From Candidatus Microbacterium phytovorans (GTDB lineage: Bacteria > Actinomycetota > Actinomycetes > Actinomycetales > Microbacteriaceae), in NCBI GenBank assembly GCA_029202445.1, contig CP119321.1, positions 1,054,001-1,118,000 on the forward strand: DNA of 64,000 bases, read 5' to 3'. Position 1 is the first letter of the stretch. Each line of letters begins with the position of its first letter. The position numbers and the translations under genes were made by a program. Below, in pieces: positions 17,201 through 26,886 of this stretch. The notes beneath the pieces are model-generated. The model worked only from the letters and a program-made list of their open reading frames with translations, was not told the DNA's origin and searched no databases.

Positions 17201-17224
17201 TCACATGGCATGTTTTTCATGCAA
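17201..17224. promoter_or_regulatory. Putative LysR operator
   Basis: GCATG-TTTTT-CATGC (17208-17222) is a short dyad in an AT-rich patch between the divergent LysR and aminotransferase genes. Placement fits the activator site; assignment is inferred. Confidence 0.45.
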
Positions 17225-17268
17225 TACCTGCTCTGGTCCAATGTTCGAGCAGTCGCGAGGCTGGTCGC

Positions 17269-18336
17269 ATGCCCGCCACCATCATCGCCGCCCCGCCCGC
17301 GCCGCAGACGACCGACGTCGCATCGCTGCGTCGCGAGTTCCCGGGCGCGCGAGGATATCTCGCCGCCTGCACCGCGGGCCTGCCCCCGCTCGCGACGCGC
17401 GACGCGGTGCGTACCGACCTGGACGCGCGCCCGGACCCCGCGCGCTACTCGCTCGCCGTCGAGTCCTCTCGCGCCTCCGCCGCCCGCCTGCTCGGGGCCG
17501 AGCCCGGGCGCGTCGCGATCGCATCGCAGACCTCCGTCACCGTCGGGATGATCGCCGTATCCCTCCCGATCGGCGCCGAGGTGCTGTGCGCCGAGGGCGA
17601 CTTCTCGTCGCTCGTGCTCCCCTTCGTCCACTCGGGCCGCGATCTCCGCGTCCGCTTCGCCCCCCTGGCCGAGCTCGCCGACGCCGTCCGCCCCACCACC
17701 GCGCTCGTCGCCTTCTCCCTCGTGCAGTCGGCGTGCGGCGAGGTCGCCGACCCGGTGGCCATCGCCGCCGCCGCACGCGCCGTCGGCGCGCGCACGCTCT
17801 GCGACGCGACCCAGGCCGCGGGATGGATGCCGGTCGACGGCTCGCTCTTCGACGCCGTCGTCTGCCACGCCTACAAGTGGCTGTGCGCTCCCCGCGGCGT
17901 CGCGTTCCTCGCGGTTTCGGCGGAGTTCGGCGAGGCCTTGCGGCCGATACACGCCGGCTGGTACGCGGGCGATGACCCCTGGGCGTCGTGCTACGGCGGC
18001 GACGCGGTATTGGCATCCGATGCGCGACGGTTCGACGTGTCTCCCGCGTGGCAGGCGTTCGTGGGTGCCGACCCCGCGCTGCGCCTCTTCGCCGACGCCG
18101 ACATGCCCGCCGTCGAGCGGGAGACCACGCGGCTGGCCGATCGCTTCCGCGCCGAGCGCGGCCTCCGGGGAACGGGCGCGATCGTGTCGTGGCCGGATCC
18201 CGACGGCGACGATCTGACCCGGTTGTCCCGTGCGGGCATCGCGGCCTCCGGCCGCCGCGGACGCACGCGCGTCGCGTTCCACGTCTTCAACGACGACGAC
18301 GACGTGGACGACGCCGTTCGCGCGCTGACCGCCTGA
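17269..18336 (+). CDS. Class V aminotransferase (PLP-dependent)
   Basis: 355-residue fold-type I PLP enzyme of the class V aminotransferase/cysteine desulfurase group. The cofactor lysine is in CHAYKWLCAPRG, the preceding Asp/Gln in DATQAAGWMPVD, and the phosphate-binding region in IASQTSVTVGM. It lacks the active-site Cys loop expected of an IscS/SufS-type desulfurase, so a transaminase or lyase role is more likely. ATG 17269 is preferred over a 33-residue extension that would cross the operator. Substrate unknown. Confidence 0.82.
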   Translation: MPATIIAAPPAPQTTDVASLRREFPGARGYLAACTAGLPPLATRDAVRTDLDARPDPARYSLAVESSRASAARLLGAEPGRVAIASQTSVTVGMIAVSLPIGAEVLCAEGDFSSLVLPFVHSGRDLRVRFAPLAELADAVRPTTALVAFSLVQSACGEVADPVAIAAAARAVGARTLCDATQAAGWMPVDGSLFDAVVCHAYKWLCAPRGVAFLAVSAEFGEALRPIHAGWYAGDDPWASCYGGDAVLASDARRFDVSPAWQAFVGADPALRLFADADMPAVERETTRLADRFRAERGLRGTGAIVSWPDPDGDDLTRLSRAGIAASGRRGRTRVAFHVFNDDDDVDDAVRALTA

Positions 18337-18372
18337 TCCCGTCTTCCGCCGCTTCCCCGCGGAAGACCCCGC

Positions 18373-19602
18373 TCACCGTCGAGCGAAAGGCGACAGGACC
18401 GTGACGGCGATGACGATGACGAGCGCTACGAGAGCGAGCCCGCCGTAGCCGATCCAGCTGAGGACGACCCCGGCCAGCACGGCGCCGACAGCGGCGCTCA
18501 GGGTCATCACGGTGTCGGAGAGTCCCTGACGACGCGGTCGGAGGGCCGTCGCACTGCTCTCGGTCAGCAACGACGCGCCTGCCACCGTCGCCGCGCTCCA
18601 CCCGAGACCCAGCAGCAGCAGAGCCACGAGCACCGCCCACTGATTCCGTGGGGCGACGGCCGCCACGACGAGCGAGGCGGCGAGGACGCCCTGGCCGAGG
18701 AGGATGACCGGGATACGGCCCCAGCGGTCGGCAGCCACACCGAACAGCGGCGACAGCCCATACATGCCGAAGACGTGCAGTGCGATGGTCGTGCCCACGA
18801 TGAGCGTCACGTGATCTGGGGCCAGGTGAGAGAGGTGCACCGGCGTCATCGCCATGACGGATGCCATCACGACATGCGATCCGGTCACGGCGAAGATCGC
18901 GTACCGCGCCGACCGCGGGCGGTCCTCCGTGGCGACCACCCCGCCCGGGGCGGCGCCCGTGCGGGCCAGCCGCTGCGCCACCAGGAGCGGGTCCGGCCGC
19001 AGCGCGATGATGTACAACACGAATGCGCACACCTGCGCGACGATGGAGAACGCGTACGCACCCGTGAGCGGCGGCATCCCGATCGCCTGCCCGACCGCCT
19101 CACCGGGCGTCAGCATCAGCGGACCGAGCACCCCGCCGACCGTCGTCGCCCACACGACCGTTCCGAGGTCTCGGCCCCGGCGGCTCGACGTCGCCAGATC
19201 GGTGGCAGCGAATCGCGATTGGAGGTTTCCCGCGTTCCCGGCGCCGATCAGCACGACGCCGACGATCAGGAGCGGGAATGCACGGGATGCCGCGGCCACC
19301 AGCACGACCGAGATGCCCACGAGGGCGAACAGGTTCCCGAGCGTCAACGCGAGCCGGCGCCCCCGGCGGGCGGCGAGACGGGCCAGCGGAATCGCGCACA
19401 GCGACGCACCCAGGGTGACCGAGGCCGTGGCGAGACCGGACAGCGACTCATCGCCGGACAGATCCGCGGCCAGCAGCGCGCCGAGGGAGACGGTCGCCCC
19501 GAACGCGATGCCGCCGAGCACCTGTCCCGCGGCGAGGACCCGCACGGTGCGCCGCTGAAGGGCGGCGACCTCCATGGGAGTGTCGAGGACGGTCTCAGGC
19601 AT
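18373..19602 (-). CDS. Major facilitator superfamily transporter
   Basis: 409 residues, 12 predicted membrane segments, with an MFS loop motif between helices 2 and 3 (RLAARRGRRLALTLG). A GTG three bases upstream (19605) is an alternative start; either start overlaps the end of the FAH gene, so it is co-transcribed with ilvE and FAH. A drug- or metabolite-efflux role is likely, substrate unknown. Confidence 0.87.
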   Translation of the reverse strand: MPETVLDTPMEVAALQRRTVRVLAAGQVLGGIAFGATVSLGALLAADLSGDESLSGLATASVTLGASLCAIPLARLAARRGRRLALTLGNLFALVGISVVLVAAASRAFPLLIVGVVLIGAGNAGNLQSRFAATDLATSSRRGRDLGTVVWATTVGGVLGPLMLTPGEAVGQAIGMPPLTGAYAFSIVAQVCAFVLYIIALRPDPLLVAQRLARTGAAPGGVVATEDRPRSARYAIFAVTGSHVVMASVMAMTPVHLSHLAPDHVTLIVGTTIALHVFGMYGLSPLFGVAADRWGRIPVILLGQGVLAASLVVAAVAPRNQWAVLVALLLLGLGWSAATVAGASLLTESSATALRPRRQGLSDTVMTLSAAVGAVLAGVVLSWIGYGGLALVALVIVIAVTVLSPFARR

Positions 19603-20362
19603 CACGTGCCGTGTTGCGCAGCACGCCGATCCCCGAGATTTCCACCTCCACGGTGTCGCCCGCCTCGAACGGTCCGATGCCCGCGGGCGTGCCCGTCAGG
19701 ACGACGTCGCCCGGGAGCAGGGTGAAAGCGGCCGAGGCGTACGCGATGATGTCCGCGACCGAATGCACCATGTCGCTCAGCGGGCCGTCCTGGCGGACCT
19801 CGCCGTTGACGCGCGACACGATCCGATGGCCGCCATCGAGGTCAAACTCCGTCTCGATCACGGGACCGAGCGGACAGAACGTGTCGAAGCCCTTCGCGCG
19901 CGCCCACTGTCCGTCGGAGCGCTGGAGGTCGCGCGCGGTGACATCGTTGGCGACCGTGTAACCGAAGATGTACGAGTCCGCGTCGGCCGCGGGGACGTCC
20001 TTCGCCACCCGGCCGATCACGACGGCGAGCTCGCCCTCGAAGTCGGTGCGCTCGGACTGACGCGGGCGCACGATCACGTCGCCCGGGCCGATCACCGACG
20101 TGTTGGGCTTGAGGAACAGCAGCGGTTCAGCCGGCGCCTCGCCACCCATCTCGGCCGCGTGGTCGCGGTAGTTCTTTCCGACGCACACGACCTTCGAGCG
20201 TGGGATCACCGGCGCCAGGAGGACGGCGTCTGCGAGAGCGACCCGCTCCCCCGTGGTCTCGAAGCCCGCGAACAGCGGATCGCCCGCGAGGACGACGAGG
20301 TCGCCGTCGTCGAGGATGCCGAAGCGGATCGCATCGTCGTGGCGGAAGCGCGCGATCTTCAC
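19595..20362 (-). CDS. Fumarylacetoacetate hydrolase (FAH) family protein
   Basis: 255 residues covering the whole FAH domain: CVGKNYRDHAAEMGG, LFLKPNTSVIGPGD, the metal ligands in DFEGELAVVIGR, VANDVTARDLQ and LLPGDVVLTGTPAGIG. Members include acylpyruvases, oxaloacetate decarboxylases and homoprotocatechuate-pathway isomerases; the exact reaction cannot be read. GTG 20362 overlaps the ilvE stop by 4 bp and the gene's end overlaps the MFS start, so ilvE-FAH-MFS form a coupled unit. Confidence 0.9.
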   Translation of the reverse strand: MKIARFRHDDAIRFGILDDGDLVVLAGDPLFAGFETTGERVALADAVLLAPVIPRSKVVCVGKNYRDHAAEMGGEAPAEPLLFLKPNTSVIGPGDVIVRPRQSERTDFEGELAVVIGRVAKDVPAADADSYIFGYTVANDVTARDLQRSDGQWARAKGFDTFCPLGPVIETEFDLDGGHRIVSRVNGEVRQDGPLSDMVHSVADIIAYASAAFTLLPGDVVLTGTPAGIGPFEAGDTVEVEISGIGVLRNTARDA

Positions 20363-21483
20363 CGGGCGTCCTCGGCATCCGTCGGCTCGTCCAACCGCAG
20401 CAGCCAGCCGTGGGTGTCCTCCGCGCGACCGTACTGGATGTCGGTGAGGTGCTGGCGGAGCTCCAGCGCGAGGGAGCCGGTCGGCTGGACGTCTTCGAAG
20501 CCCTTGGCCTTCAACACGCCGATAGGAGCGACCACGGCGGCCGTTCCGCACGCGAACACCTCGACGATGTCACCCGATGCGACGCCGTCGCGCCACTCCT
20601 GCAGCGACACGTGGCGCTGCTCGACGACGTGTCCACGGTCGCGCGCCAGCTGCAGCAGCGAATCGCGGGTGATGCCCTCGAGGATCGAGTCCGACTGGGG
20701 GGTGACGATCGTGCCGTCCTTGTAGACGAAGACGATGTTCATGCCCCCGAGCTCCTCGACGTTGCCGTCCTGATCGAGGAAGACCACCTGATCGCATCCC
20801 TGCTCATACGCCTCCGCCTGCGGGAGCAGGCTGGCGGCGTAGTTGCCTCCGGTCTTCGCCGCGCCCGTGCCGCCCTTGCCGGCGCGGGAGTAGTCCTCGC
20901 TCAGCCAGATCGACACCGGCTTCGCACCGCCCTTGAAGTAGGCGGCCACGGGACTGGCGATCAGGTAGTACGCGACCTTCGCCGCCGGGCGGACGCCGAG
21001 GAACGCCTCCTTGGCGAACATGAATGGGCGCAGGTACAGGCTCTGGTCGGCACCGGAGGGCACCCACTCCCCGTCGACGGCGATAAGCTCGCGCAACGAC
21101 TGGATGAAGTACTCGACCGGCAGCTCGGGAAGGGCCAGGCGTCGTGCGCTGCGCTGCAGTCGCGCCCCGTTCTGGTCGGGACGGAAGGTGTGGATCGATC
21201 CGTCGGCGTGGCGGTAGGCCTTGATGCCCTCGAAGATCTCCTGGCCGTAGTGGAGCACCGCGGCGGCGGGGTCGAGCGAGATCGGCCCGTACGGCTGCAC
21301 GCGCGGACGGTGCCATCCCCCACGCGCGGACCAGCAGATGTCGACCATGTGGTCGGTGAACGTCGTGCCGAAGACGGGATCGCGCAGGAGGTCCTCGCGC
21401 TCGGCGGCCGACTTCGCGGCGAGATTCCGGGTGACCGCGAAAGCGAGCGGAGCGGTCGCGGTCTGGGGGTCGGTGAGGGTCAT
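20359..21483 (-). CDS. ilvE: Branched-chain amino-acid aminotransferase
   Basis: 374-residue class IV PLP aminotransferase for the last step of Ile, Val and Leu synthesis. Motifs: YGQEIFEGIKAYRHADG, SLYLRPFMFA, the PLP lysine in GAAKTGGNYAASL, and VFLDQDGNVEELGGMN. ATG 21483 follows CAGGACAG. The leuB gene is just upstream (about 50 bp) on the same strand. Confidence 0.96.
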   Translation of the reverse strand: MTLTDPQTATAPLAFAVTRNLAAKSAAEREDLLRDPVFGTTFTDHMVDICWSARGGWHRPRVQPYGPISLDPAAAVLHYGQEIFEGIKAYRHADGSIHTFRPDQNGARLQRSARRLALPELPVEYFIQSLRELIAVDGEWVPSGADQSLYLRPFMFAKEAFLGVRPAAKVAYYLIASPVAAYFKGGAKPVSIWLSEDYSRAGKGGTGAAKTGGNYAASLLPQAEAYEQGCDQVVFLDQDGNVEELGGMNIVFVYKDGTIVTPQSDSILEGITRDSLLQLARDRGHVVEQRHVSLQEWRDGVASGDIVEVFACGTAAVVAPIGVLKAKGFEDVQPTGSLALELRQHLTDIQYGRAEDTHGWLLRLDEPTDAEDAR

Positions 21484-21535
21484 GATCTGTCCTGTTTCCT
21501 GCGCGGAGGCGACGGATGCCGGGTGCGTCACCAGG

Positions 21536-22603
21536 TTACGCCTGGAGACGGGAAACGATGGCGTCGCCGACCTGCGCGGTCGTGCGTGCGGTGGCCCCCC
21601 GCGTCGCGATGTCCTCCTCGACAGCGCGGGTGACGCGCTGAGCTTCGGCGGCGAGCCCGAGATGATCGAGCAACAGCGCCGTGGAGAGGATCGCGGCCGT
21701 GGGATCGGCCTTCTGCTGTCCCGCGATGTCCGGGGCCGAGCCGTGCACGGGCTCGAACATCGAGGGGAACGCGCCGTCGGGGTTGATGTTCCCCGATGCG
21801 GCGAGGCCGATGCCTCCGGTGACGGCGCCGGCCAAGTCGGTGAGGATGTCGCCGAAGAGGTTGTCGGTGACGATCACGTCGAAGCGGCCCGGGTTTGTGA
21901 CCAGGAAGATCGTCGCCGCGTCGACGTGGAAATAGTCTACGGTCACCTCGGGGTGCTCTGCCGCCACCGCGTCGACGATGCGCTTCCACATGCCGCCGGC
22001 GTGGACGAGCACGTTGGTCTTGTGCACGAGCGTGAGCTTCCCGCGTCGCCGCGCGGCCTGCGCGAACGCGAATCGCACGACGCGCTCGATCCCGTAGGCG
22101 GTGTTGACGCTCGTCTCGTTGGCCACCTCGTGGGGCGTGCCGGTGCGGATCGAGCCGCCGTTGCCGACGTAGGGGCCCTCGGTCCCCTCGCGCACGACGA
22201 CGAAGTCGATGTCCCCCGGCGCCGCCAGCGGCCCGGGCACCCCCGGATAGAGCTTGGACGGGCGCAGGTTGACGTAGTGGTCGAGCGCGAAGCGCAGCTT
22301 CAGGAGCAATCCGCGCTCGATGTTGGCGCCCGCGAGCCGCGGGTCGCCGGGCTGGCCACCGACCGCGCCGAGCAGAATCGCGTCGTGACCGGCGATCGCG
22401 GCCAGGTCGTCGTCGGTGAGCGTGTCGCCCGTCTCGAGGTAACGCGCGGCGCCCAGGGAGAAGCGCGTGATCGCGAACTCCACCGCGGAGTCCGCCGTCA
22501 CGGCATCCAGGACCTTCTCCGCCTCGGCGATGACCTCGGGGCCGATTCCGTCTCCCGGAATCACGGCCAGGCGGACGGTGCGTTCGGCGATCGCGCGCGA
22601 CAT
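21536..22603 (-). CDS. leuB: 3-isopropylmalate dehydrogenase
   Basis: 355-residue NAD-dependent decarboxylating dehydrogenase of leucine synthesis. Motifs: [45 protein letters not shown], and the metal-binding [16 protein letters not shown] 22603 follows GAGGAGAGCA. It is separated from leuC, so the leu genes are dispersed. Confidence 0.97.
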   Translation of the reverse strand: MSRAIAERTVRLAVIPGDGIGPEVIAEAEKVLDAVTADSAVEFAITRFSLGAARYLETGDTLTDDDLAAIAGHDAILLGAVGGQPGDPRLAGANIERGLLLKLRFALDHYVNLRPSKLYPGVPGPLAAPGDIDFVVVREGTEGPYVGNGGSIRTGTPHEVANETSVNTAYGIERVVRFAFAQAARRRGKLTLVHKTNVLVHAGGMWKRIVDAVAAEHPEVTVDYFHVDAATIFLVTNPGRFDVIVTDNLFGDILTDLAGAVTGGIGLAASGNINPDGAFPSMFEPVHGSAPDIAGQQKADPTAAILSTALLLDHLGLAAEAQRVTRAVEEDIATRGATARTTAQVGDAIVSRLQA

Positions 22604-22638
22604 TGCTCTCCTCGTGGCTGGGGATCCGCGGGGCGCGC

Positions 22639-24186
22639 TCAGTGGTCGGTCGACGCGCTGCGGGTGCCTCCCAGCGTAGCGGCCGCGATGAGCGCGGCGA
22701 TGCCGACGAGCACGGCTCCGATGACGGCGGTGATGCCCACTCCGGCGTCGAAGGCGTGCGCCGCCGCCTGGCGAAGCGCCTCCCCCGCGCCGGCCTCCAG
22801 CTCGGAGGACACCGCGACGGCGCCGGCGAGCGTCTCGCGGGCGGCGTCGGCTGCGGCGCTATCCACACCCGGGGGGATCACGATCCCGGTGCGGTAGGCG
22901 GCCGTGAGGATGCCACCGAGCACCGCCGTCCCGAGCACCGCGCCGAGCTCATAGGCCGTCTCAGACACCGCGCTGGCCGCACCCGCCTTCGCGGGCGGCG
23001 CGCTCGCGAGGATGAGGTCGTTGGAGACCGTCTCGGCTGCGCCGATCCCGACACCCAGGAGGGTGAAGGCACCGACGAGCAGCGACAGCGCGCCGTCGCC
23101 GACCGCGAGCGGGACCAGCAGGTACGCCACGACCGAGAACAGGAGCGCCGCGGGCACGACGATACGCGGGGCGACCCGACGCGACACGGGCACCACGAGG
23201 AGACCCGCGACGATCATCGCGAGCATCCCCGGCACGAGCGCGAAACCGGCCTGCATCGGCGACAGGCCGACGATCAGCTGGAGGTGCTGCGCGACGAAGT
23301 ACAGGAAGCCGACGAGGGCGATCACGCTCAGGAGGTTGACCAGGAGCGCGCCGCTGAAGGTTCCCCGCCCGAACAGGCGCATGTCGAGCATGGGCACCTC
23401 GGCCGCGAGCTGGCGGCGGACGAACACCACCCCGAAGCCCACTCCGGTGATCACGAGCACGAGAGGCAGCCATCCCATGCCGTGCACCGCGACCTCCTTG
23501 ATCGCGTAGACGACGGGGATCATCGTCAGCATCGACAGCGCGATGCTGACGGGATCGATGCGCCCGGGGCGCGGATCCCGACTCTCCGGCACGAGGAGCG
23601 GCGCGAACACCAGCAGCGGAACGAGCACGGGCACCGACAGCAGGAACACGGATCCCCAGGAGAAGTGCTCCAGCAGGATGCCGCCGACGATCGGTCCGAG
23701 CGCGGCACCCGCCGAGAACATCGAGGCCCACACGGCGATGGCGAGGCGACGCTGGTCGCGGTGGGTGAAGATGCTGCGCAGCAGCGACAGTGTGGAGGGC
23801 ATGAGCATCGCCCCGAACACGCCCATCGCCGCGCGCGCCGCGATGAGCATGCCTGCCGACGTCGCGAAGGCGGCGAGCACCGACACTGCGGCGAATCCGA
23901 CGGCTCCGATCAGGAGCAGCTTGCGCCGGCCGTAGCGGTCGCCCAGCGTTCCCATCGTCACGAGCAGGCCGGCGAGGACGAGCGGGTACGCGTCGATGAT
24001 CCACAGCTGCTGCGCGCTGGAGGGCGCGAGGTCGAGGGCGATGTCGGGCAGCGCGAAGCTCAGCACCGTGTTGTCCACCGAGACGAGCAGCACGGGAAGC
24101 ATGAGCACGACCAACGCGGCCCAGCCGCGCCAGCCCACACGCCGCCCGGCGGCGTCGGCCAGGGAGATCTCTTCCGTCAAAGTCAT
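22639..24186 (-). CDS. DHA2-type drug:H+ antiporter (14-helix MFS)
   Basis: 515 residues with about 14 membrane segments. Motifs: [18 protein letters not shown] in helix 1, [16 protein letters not shown] (motif A), and an acidic/aromatic helix 1 typical of QacA/SmvA-like pumps. It is divergently paired with a TetR regulator over a 65-bp gap. No ribosome-binding site precedes the ATG; an operator and -10-like sequence lie directly upstream, so a near-leaderless mRNA is likely. Confidence 0.92.
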   Translation of the reverse strand: MTLTEEISLADAAGRRVGWRGWAALVVLMLPVLLVSVDNTVLSFALPDIALDLAPSSAQQLWIIDAYPLVLAGLLVTMGTLGDRYGRRKLLLIGAVGFAAVSVLAAFATSAGMLIAARAAMGVFGAMLMPSTLSLLRSIFTHRDQRRLAIAVWASMFSAGAALGPIVGGILLEHFSWGSVFLLSVPVLVPLLVFAPLLVPESRDPRPGRIDPVSIALSMLTMIPVVYAIKEVAVHGMGWLPLVLVITGVGFGVVFVRRQLAAEVPMLDMRLFGRGTFSGALLVNLLSVIALVGFLYFVAQHLQLIVGLSPMQAGFALVPGMLAMIVAGLLVVPVSRRVAPRIVVPAALLFSVVAYLLVPLAVGDGALSLLVGAFTLLGVGIGAAETVSNDLILASAPPAKAGAASAVSETAYELGAVLGTAVLGGILTAAYRTGIVIPPGVDSAAADAARETLAGAVAVSSELEAGAGEALRQAAAHAFDAGVGITAVIGAVLVGIAALIAAATLGGTRSASTDH

Positions 24187-24189
24187 TTT

Positions 24190-24211
24190 CTATACCGTCC
24201 AGCCGGTATAG
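24190..24211. promoter_or_regulatory. TetR operator overlapping the pump promoter
   Basis: Inverted repeat CTATACCG-TCCAG-CCGGTATAG, starting 4 bp from the pump ATG. A minus-strand TACTAT overlapping its right arm is a plausible -10 box, which puts the transcription start inside the repeat. Binding by the adjacent TetR would block the pump gene directly. Confidence 0.65.
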
Positions 24212-24251
24212 TAACAGACTCCGCCGCCCGCCCGTCGTTACGATCGGAACC

Positions 24252-24797
24252 ATGAGCAGACCTCCGCACGCCCGAGAGAGCGTCCTCGATGCCTTCGAAG
24301 CGCTGCTCATCGCCGAGGGCGAACGCGCGGCCACGATGGAGGCTACGGCGCGCGCCGCCGGCGTCTCCAAGGGCGGCCTGCTTTACCACTTCGCCTCCAA
24401 GGAAGCCCTCGAGGCGGCGCTGCTGGCACGCATGGAAGTGCGCGTGCACGACGACGTCGAGGAGATGCGCGCCGATCCTTCGGGTCTCGTCGCCGCTTTC
24501 GTGCGCACGTCGGTCATGAACGACTCCCCCGTCGACCGCGCTCTCATCGCCGTGTCGAAACTGGCCCAGGCAGGCAATGCGGATGCCGCTCTCGCGCTAC
24601 GCCGCGTGCGGCAGCAGTGGGAGGATGCGCTGCGTCCCCACACCCGCGACGAGACCGCCCTCCACCTCGTGCTGCTCGTGAGCGACGGGCTCTACTTCAA
24701 CAACGCTCTCGACCAGGGTGCCGTCCCGGGTCCCGTGCCACAGGGCGCCGACATGGACGCGCTGATCGCACTGGTCGAGCGCGCCACGCGCGCCTGA
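24252..24797 (+). CDS. TetR-family regulator of the adjacent pump
   Basis: 181 residues: N-terminal TetR HTH (about 1-50: RESVLDAFEALLIAEGERAA, then GVSKGGLLYHFASKEALEAA) and a helical ligand-binding domain. Divergent from the DHA2 pump with a clear dyad between them, so it most likely represses the pump until a toxic ligand binds. Confidence 0.91.
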   Translation: MSRPPHARESVLDAFEALLIAEGERAATMEATARAAGVSKGGLLYHFASKEALEAALLARMEVRVHDDVEEMRADPSGLVAAFVRTSVMNDSPVDRALIAVSKLAQAGNADAALALRRVRQQWEDALRPHTRDETALHLVLLVSDGLYFNNALDQGAVPGPVPQGADMDALIALVERATRA

Positions 24798-24806
24798 CGG
24801 CGCGCC

Positions 24807-26411
24807 TCAGGACTCGGTGATCTCGATCTGACGGAACAGGTCCGCCTGGATCGCGGAGCGGACCTCGTCGAGCAGCTCGTCGGGCACCGGCGAGTCGACG
24901 GTCAGCACCGACAACGCCTGGCCGCCGGCCTGCGTGCGCGCGATCTGCATGCCTGCGATGTTGATCCCTGCTTCGCCGAACTTCTGGCCGTACACCGCGA
25001 CGATGCCGGGGCGGTCGGTGTAGATCATGACGATGTGGTGCTTCTCGATGGGCAGCTCCAGCGGGTGCCCGTTGATGCCGACGAGCTTCTCGGTCTGCTT
25101 CGTGCCCGTGAGAGTGCCCGACACCGAGAGCTGCGAGCCGTCCGAGAGCGCCCCGCGGAGCGTGATGACGTTGCGGTACTCGTCGGACTGGTCGTCTACG
25201 AGCAGGCGCGACTCGATGCCCCTCTGCTCCGCCAGCAACGGCGCGTTCACGTAGGACACCGTCTCACTGACGACGTTCGTGAAGACGCCCTTCAGCGCTG
25301 CGAGCTTGAGCACCTTGACGTCGTACTGGCTGAGCTCTCCGTGCACTTCCACGTCGAGGCTGGTCAGCGGCGAGTGGGCGAGCGCAGAGAAGATCTGCCC
25401 GAGCTTCTCCACGAGCGGGATGCCGGGGCGCACGTACGGGTCGATGACGCCCCCGGCGACGTTGACGGCATCCGGGACGAGTTCGCCGCCGAGCGCGAGA
25501 CGCACCGACTTCGCGACCGACACGCCCGCCTTCTCCTGCGCCTCGTCGGTCGAGGCGCCCAGGTGCGGGGTGACGAGGACGTTGGGAAGCTCCAGGAGCG
25601 GGAACGCCGTGCCGTCCTCCTTCGGCGGCTCGCTCGTGAACACGTCGAGGCCAGCCCCGGCGATCTCGCCGGTCGTCAGCGCCGTGTGCAAAGCGACCTC
25701 GTCGATGAGGCCACCGCGCGCGACGTTCACGACGTAGGCCGTCGGCTTCATGCGCGAGAACTGCTCGGTCGAGATCATGCCCGTCGTCTCGGGCGTCTTG
25801 GGCATGTGGATGGTGACGAAGTCGCTCTGCTCCAGAAGCTCGTCGAGCGTGACCAGCTGCACGCCCAGCTGCTGCGCGCGCGCACTCGTGACGTAGGGGT
25901 CGTAGGCGACCACCGACATGCCGAACGCCTGCAGACGCGCGGCGATCAGCGCTCCGATACGACCGAGACCGATGATGCCGAGGGTCTTCTCGAACAGCTC
26001 GACGCCCGTGTAGGCGCTGCGCTTCCACTGACCGGCCGACAACGACGCGTGGGCGGCCGGCAGCCGACGTGCGAGCCCGAGAATGTGGGCGACGGTGAGC
26101 TCGGCGGCGGAAATGATGTTCGACGTCGGGGCGTTGACCACCATGACGCCGGCCGTCGTGGCCGCCTTGATGTCGACGTTGTCGAGACCGACGCCGGCGC
26201 GCGCGATGACCTTGAGCGCGGGGGCCGCGGCGATCGCCTCGGCATCCATCTTCGTCGCCGAGCGGATCAGCACCGCGTGCGCATCGGCAAGCGACGGCAG
26301 CAGTGCAGCGCGGTCGGCGCCGTCGACGTGGCGGATCTCGAAATCCGGCCCGAGGGCATCGATCGTGGCGGGAGAGAGTTCTTCGGCGATGAGCACGACG
26401 GGCTTGGACAC
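24807..26411 (-). CDS. serA: D-3-phosphoglycerate dehydrogenase
   Basis: 534-residue long-form SerA, first step of serine synthesis. Order: substrate and NAD-binding domains (KVIARAGVGLDNVDI, LGIIGLGRIGALIAARL, catalytic His in LVTPHLGAST), an intervening ASB domain, and a C-terminal ACT domain (IYTDRPGIVAVYGQKF) used for allosteric feedback in actinobacterial forms. GTG 26411 is preferred because GAAGG lies at a suitable distance; a TTG nine bases upstream is too close to it. Confidence 0.96.
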   Translation of the reverse strand: MSKPVVLIAEELSPATIDALGPDFEIRHVDGADRAALLPSLADAHAVLIRSATKMDAEAIAAAPALKVIARAGVGLDNVDIKAATTAGVMVVNAPTSNIISAAELTVAHILGLARRLPAAHASLSAGQWKRSAYTGVELFEKTLGIIGLGRIGALIAARLQAFGMSVVAYDPYVTSARAQQLGVQLVTLDELLEQSDFVTIHMPKTPETTGMISTEQFSRMKPTAYVVNVARGGLIDEVALHTALTTGEIAGAGLDVFTSEPPKEDGTAFPLLELPNVLVTPHLGASTDEAQEKAGVSVAKSVRLALGGELVPDAVNVAGGVIDPYVRPGIPLVEKLGQIFSALAHSPLTSLDVEVHGELSQYDVKVLKLAALKGVFTNVVSETVSYVNAPLLAEQRGIESRLLVDDQSDEYRNVITLRGALSDGSQLSVSGTLTGTKQTEKLVGINGHPLELPIEKHHIVMIYTDRPGIVAVYGQKFGEAGINIAGMQIARTQAGGQALSVLTVDSPVPDELLDEVRSAIQADLFRQIEITES

Positions 26412-26535
26412 GCTGGGCAACCTTCAGGGGCGTCGCGGGAGCGAGGAGCGATGGGTGGGATGCCACGCCGCACACCGTCGGGGCGGGGCCCGACCAGCCT
26501 ACCGCTCACGACAGGTCGTCACCGACCGCATGACG

Positions 26536-26886
26536 TCATGCGCCCAGGAGCGTCCCGCCGCTGCTCGAGAGCGCGTAGGCGACGACGTTCAGCCAGAACA
26601 CTGCCACCAGCGCGAGCCCGGTGAGCATCAGGAGGGCGAACTCCCCCGCACGCCGGCGAGACCCCAGGGCGAACGCTGCGGCGAACACGAGGATCGGGAA
26701 CGCCGCAGTGAACAGCAGCAGCCCCCATCCGAGCGCATTGAGCCCGAACTGACCGCTGGCCTGACCGATGAGCAGCCCCACCGCGTTCCACACCGCGTAG
26801 GCGTAGAAGAGGCCGAACGCGCCACCGATCGTCGCGATGACCCACGTCGGCATCACTCGAGGTGTCTTCACTCGCTGCTCGCTCAT
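26536..26886 (-). CDS. Small membrane protein, unknown function
   Basis: 116 residues with three predicted helices (VIATIGGAFGLFYAYAVWNA, GWGLLLFTAAFPILVFAAAF, LALVAVFWLNVVAYAL). ATG 26886 overlaps the stop of the gene upstream by 4 bp (ATGA), so both are coupled and may form a complex. No motif recognised. Confidence 0.8.
   Translation of the reverse strand: MSEQRVKTPRVMPTWVIATIGGAFGLFYAYAVWNAVGLLIGQASGQFGLNALGWGLLLFTAAFPILVFAAAFALGSRRRAGEFALLMLTGLALVAVFWLNVVAYALSSSGGTLLGA

Noticed and set aside
22603-26624. Long plus-strand ORFs opposite the DHA2 pump and serA
   Set aside because: Charged low-complexity translations and GC-driven open frames; the minus strand holds clear genes.
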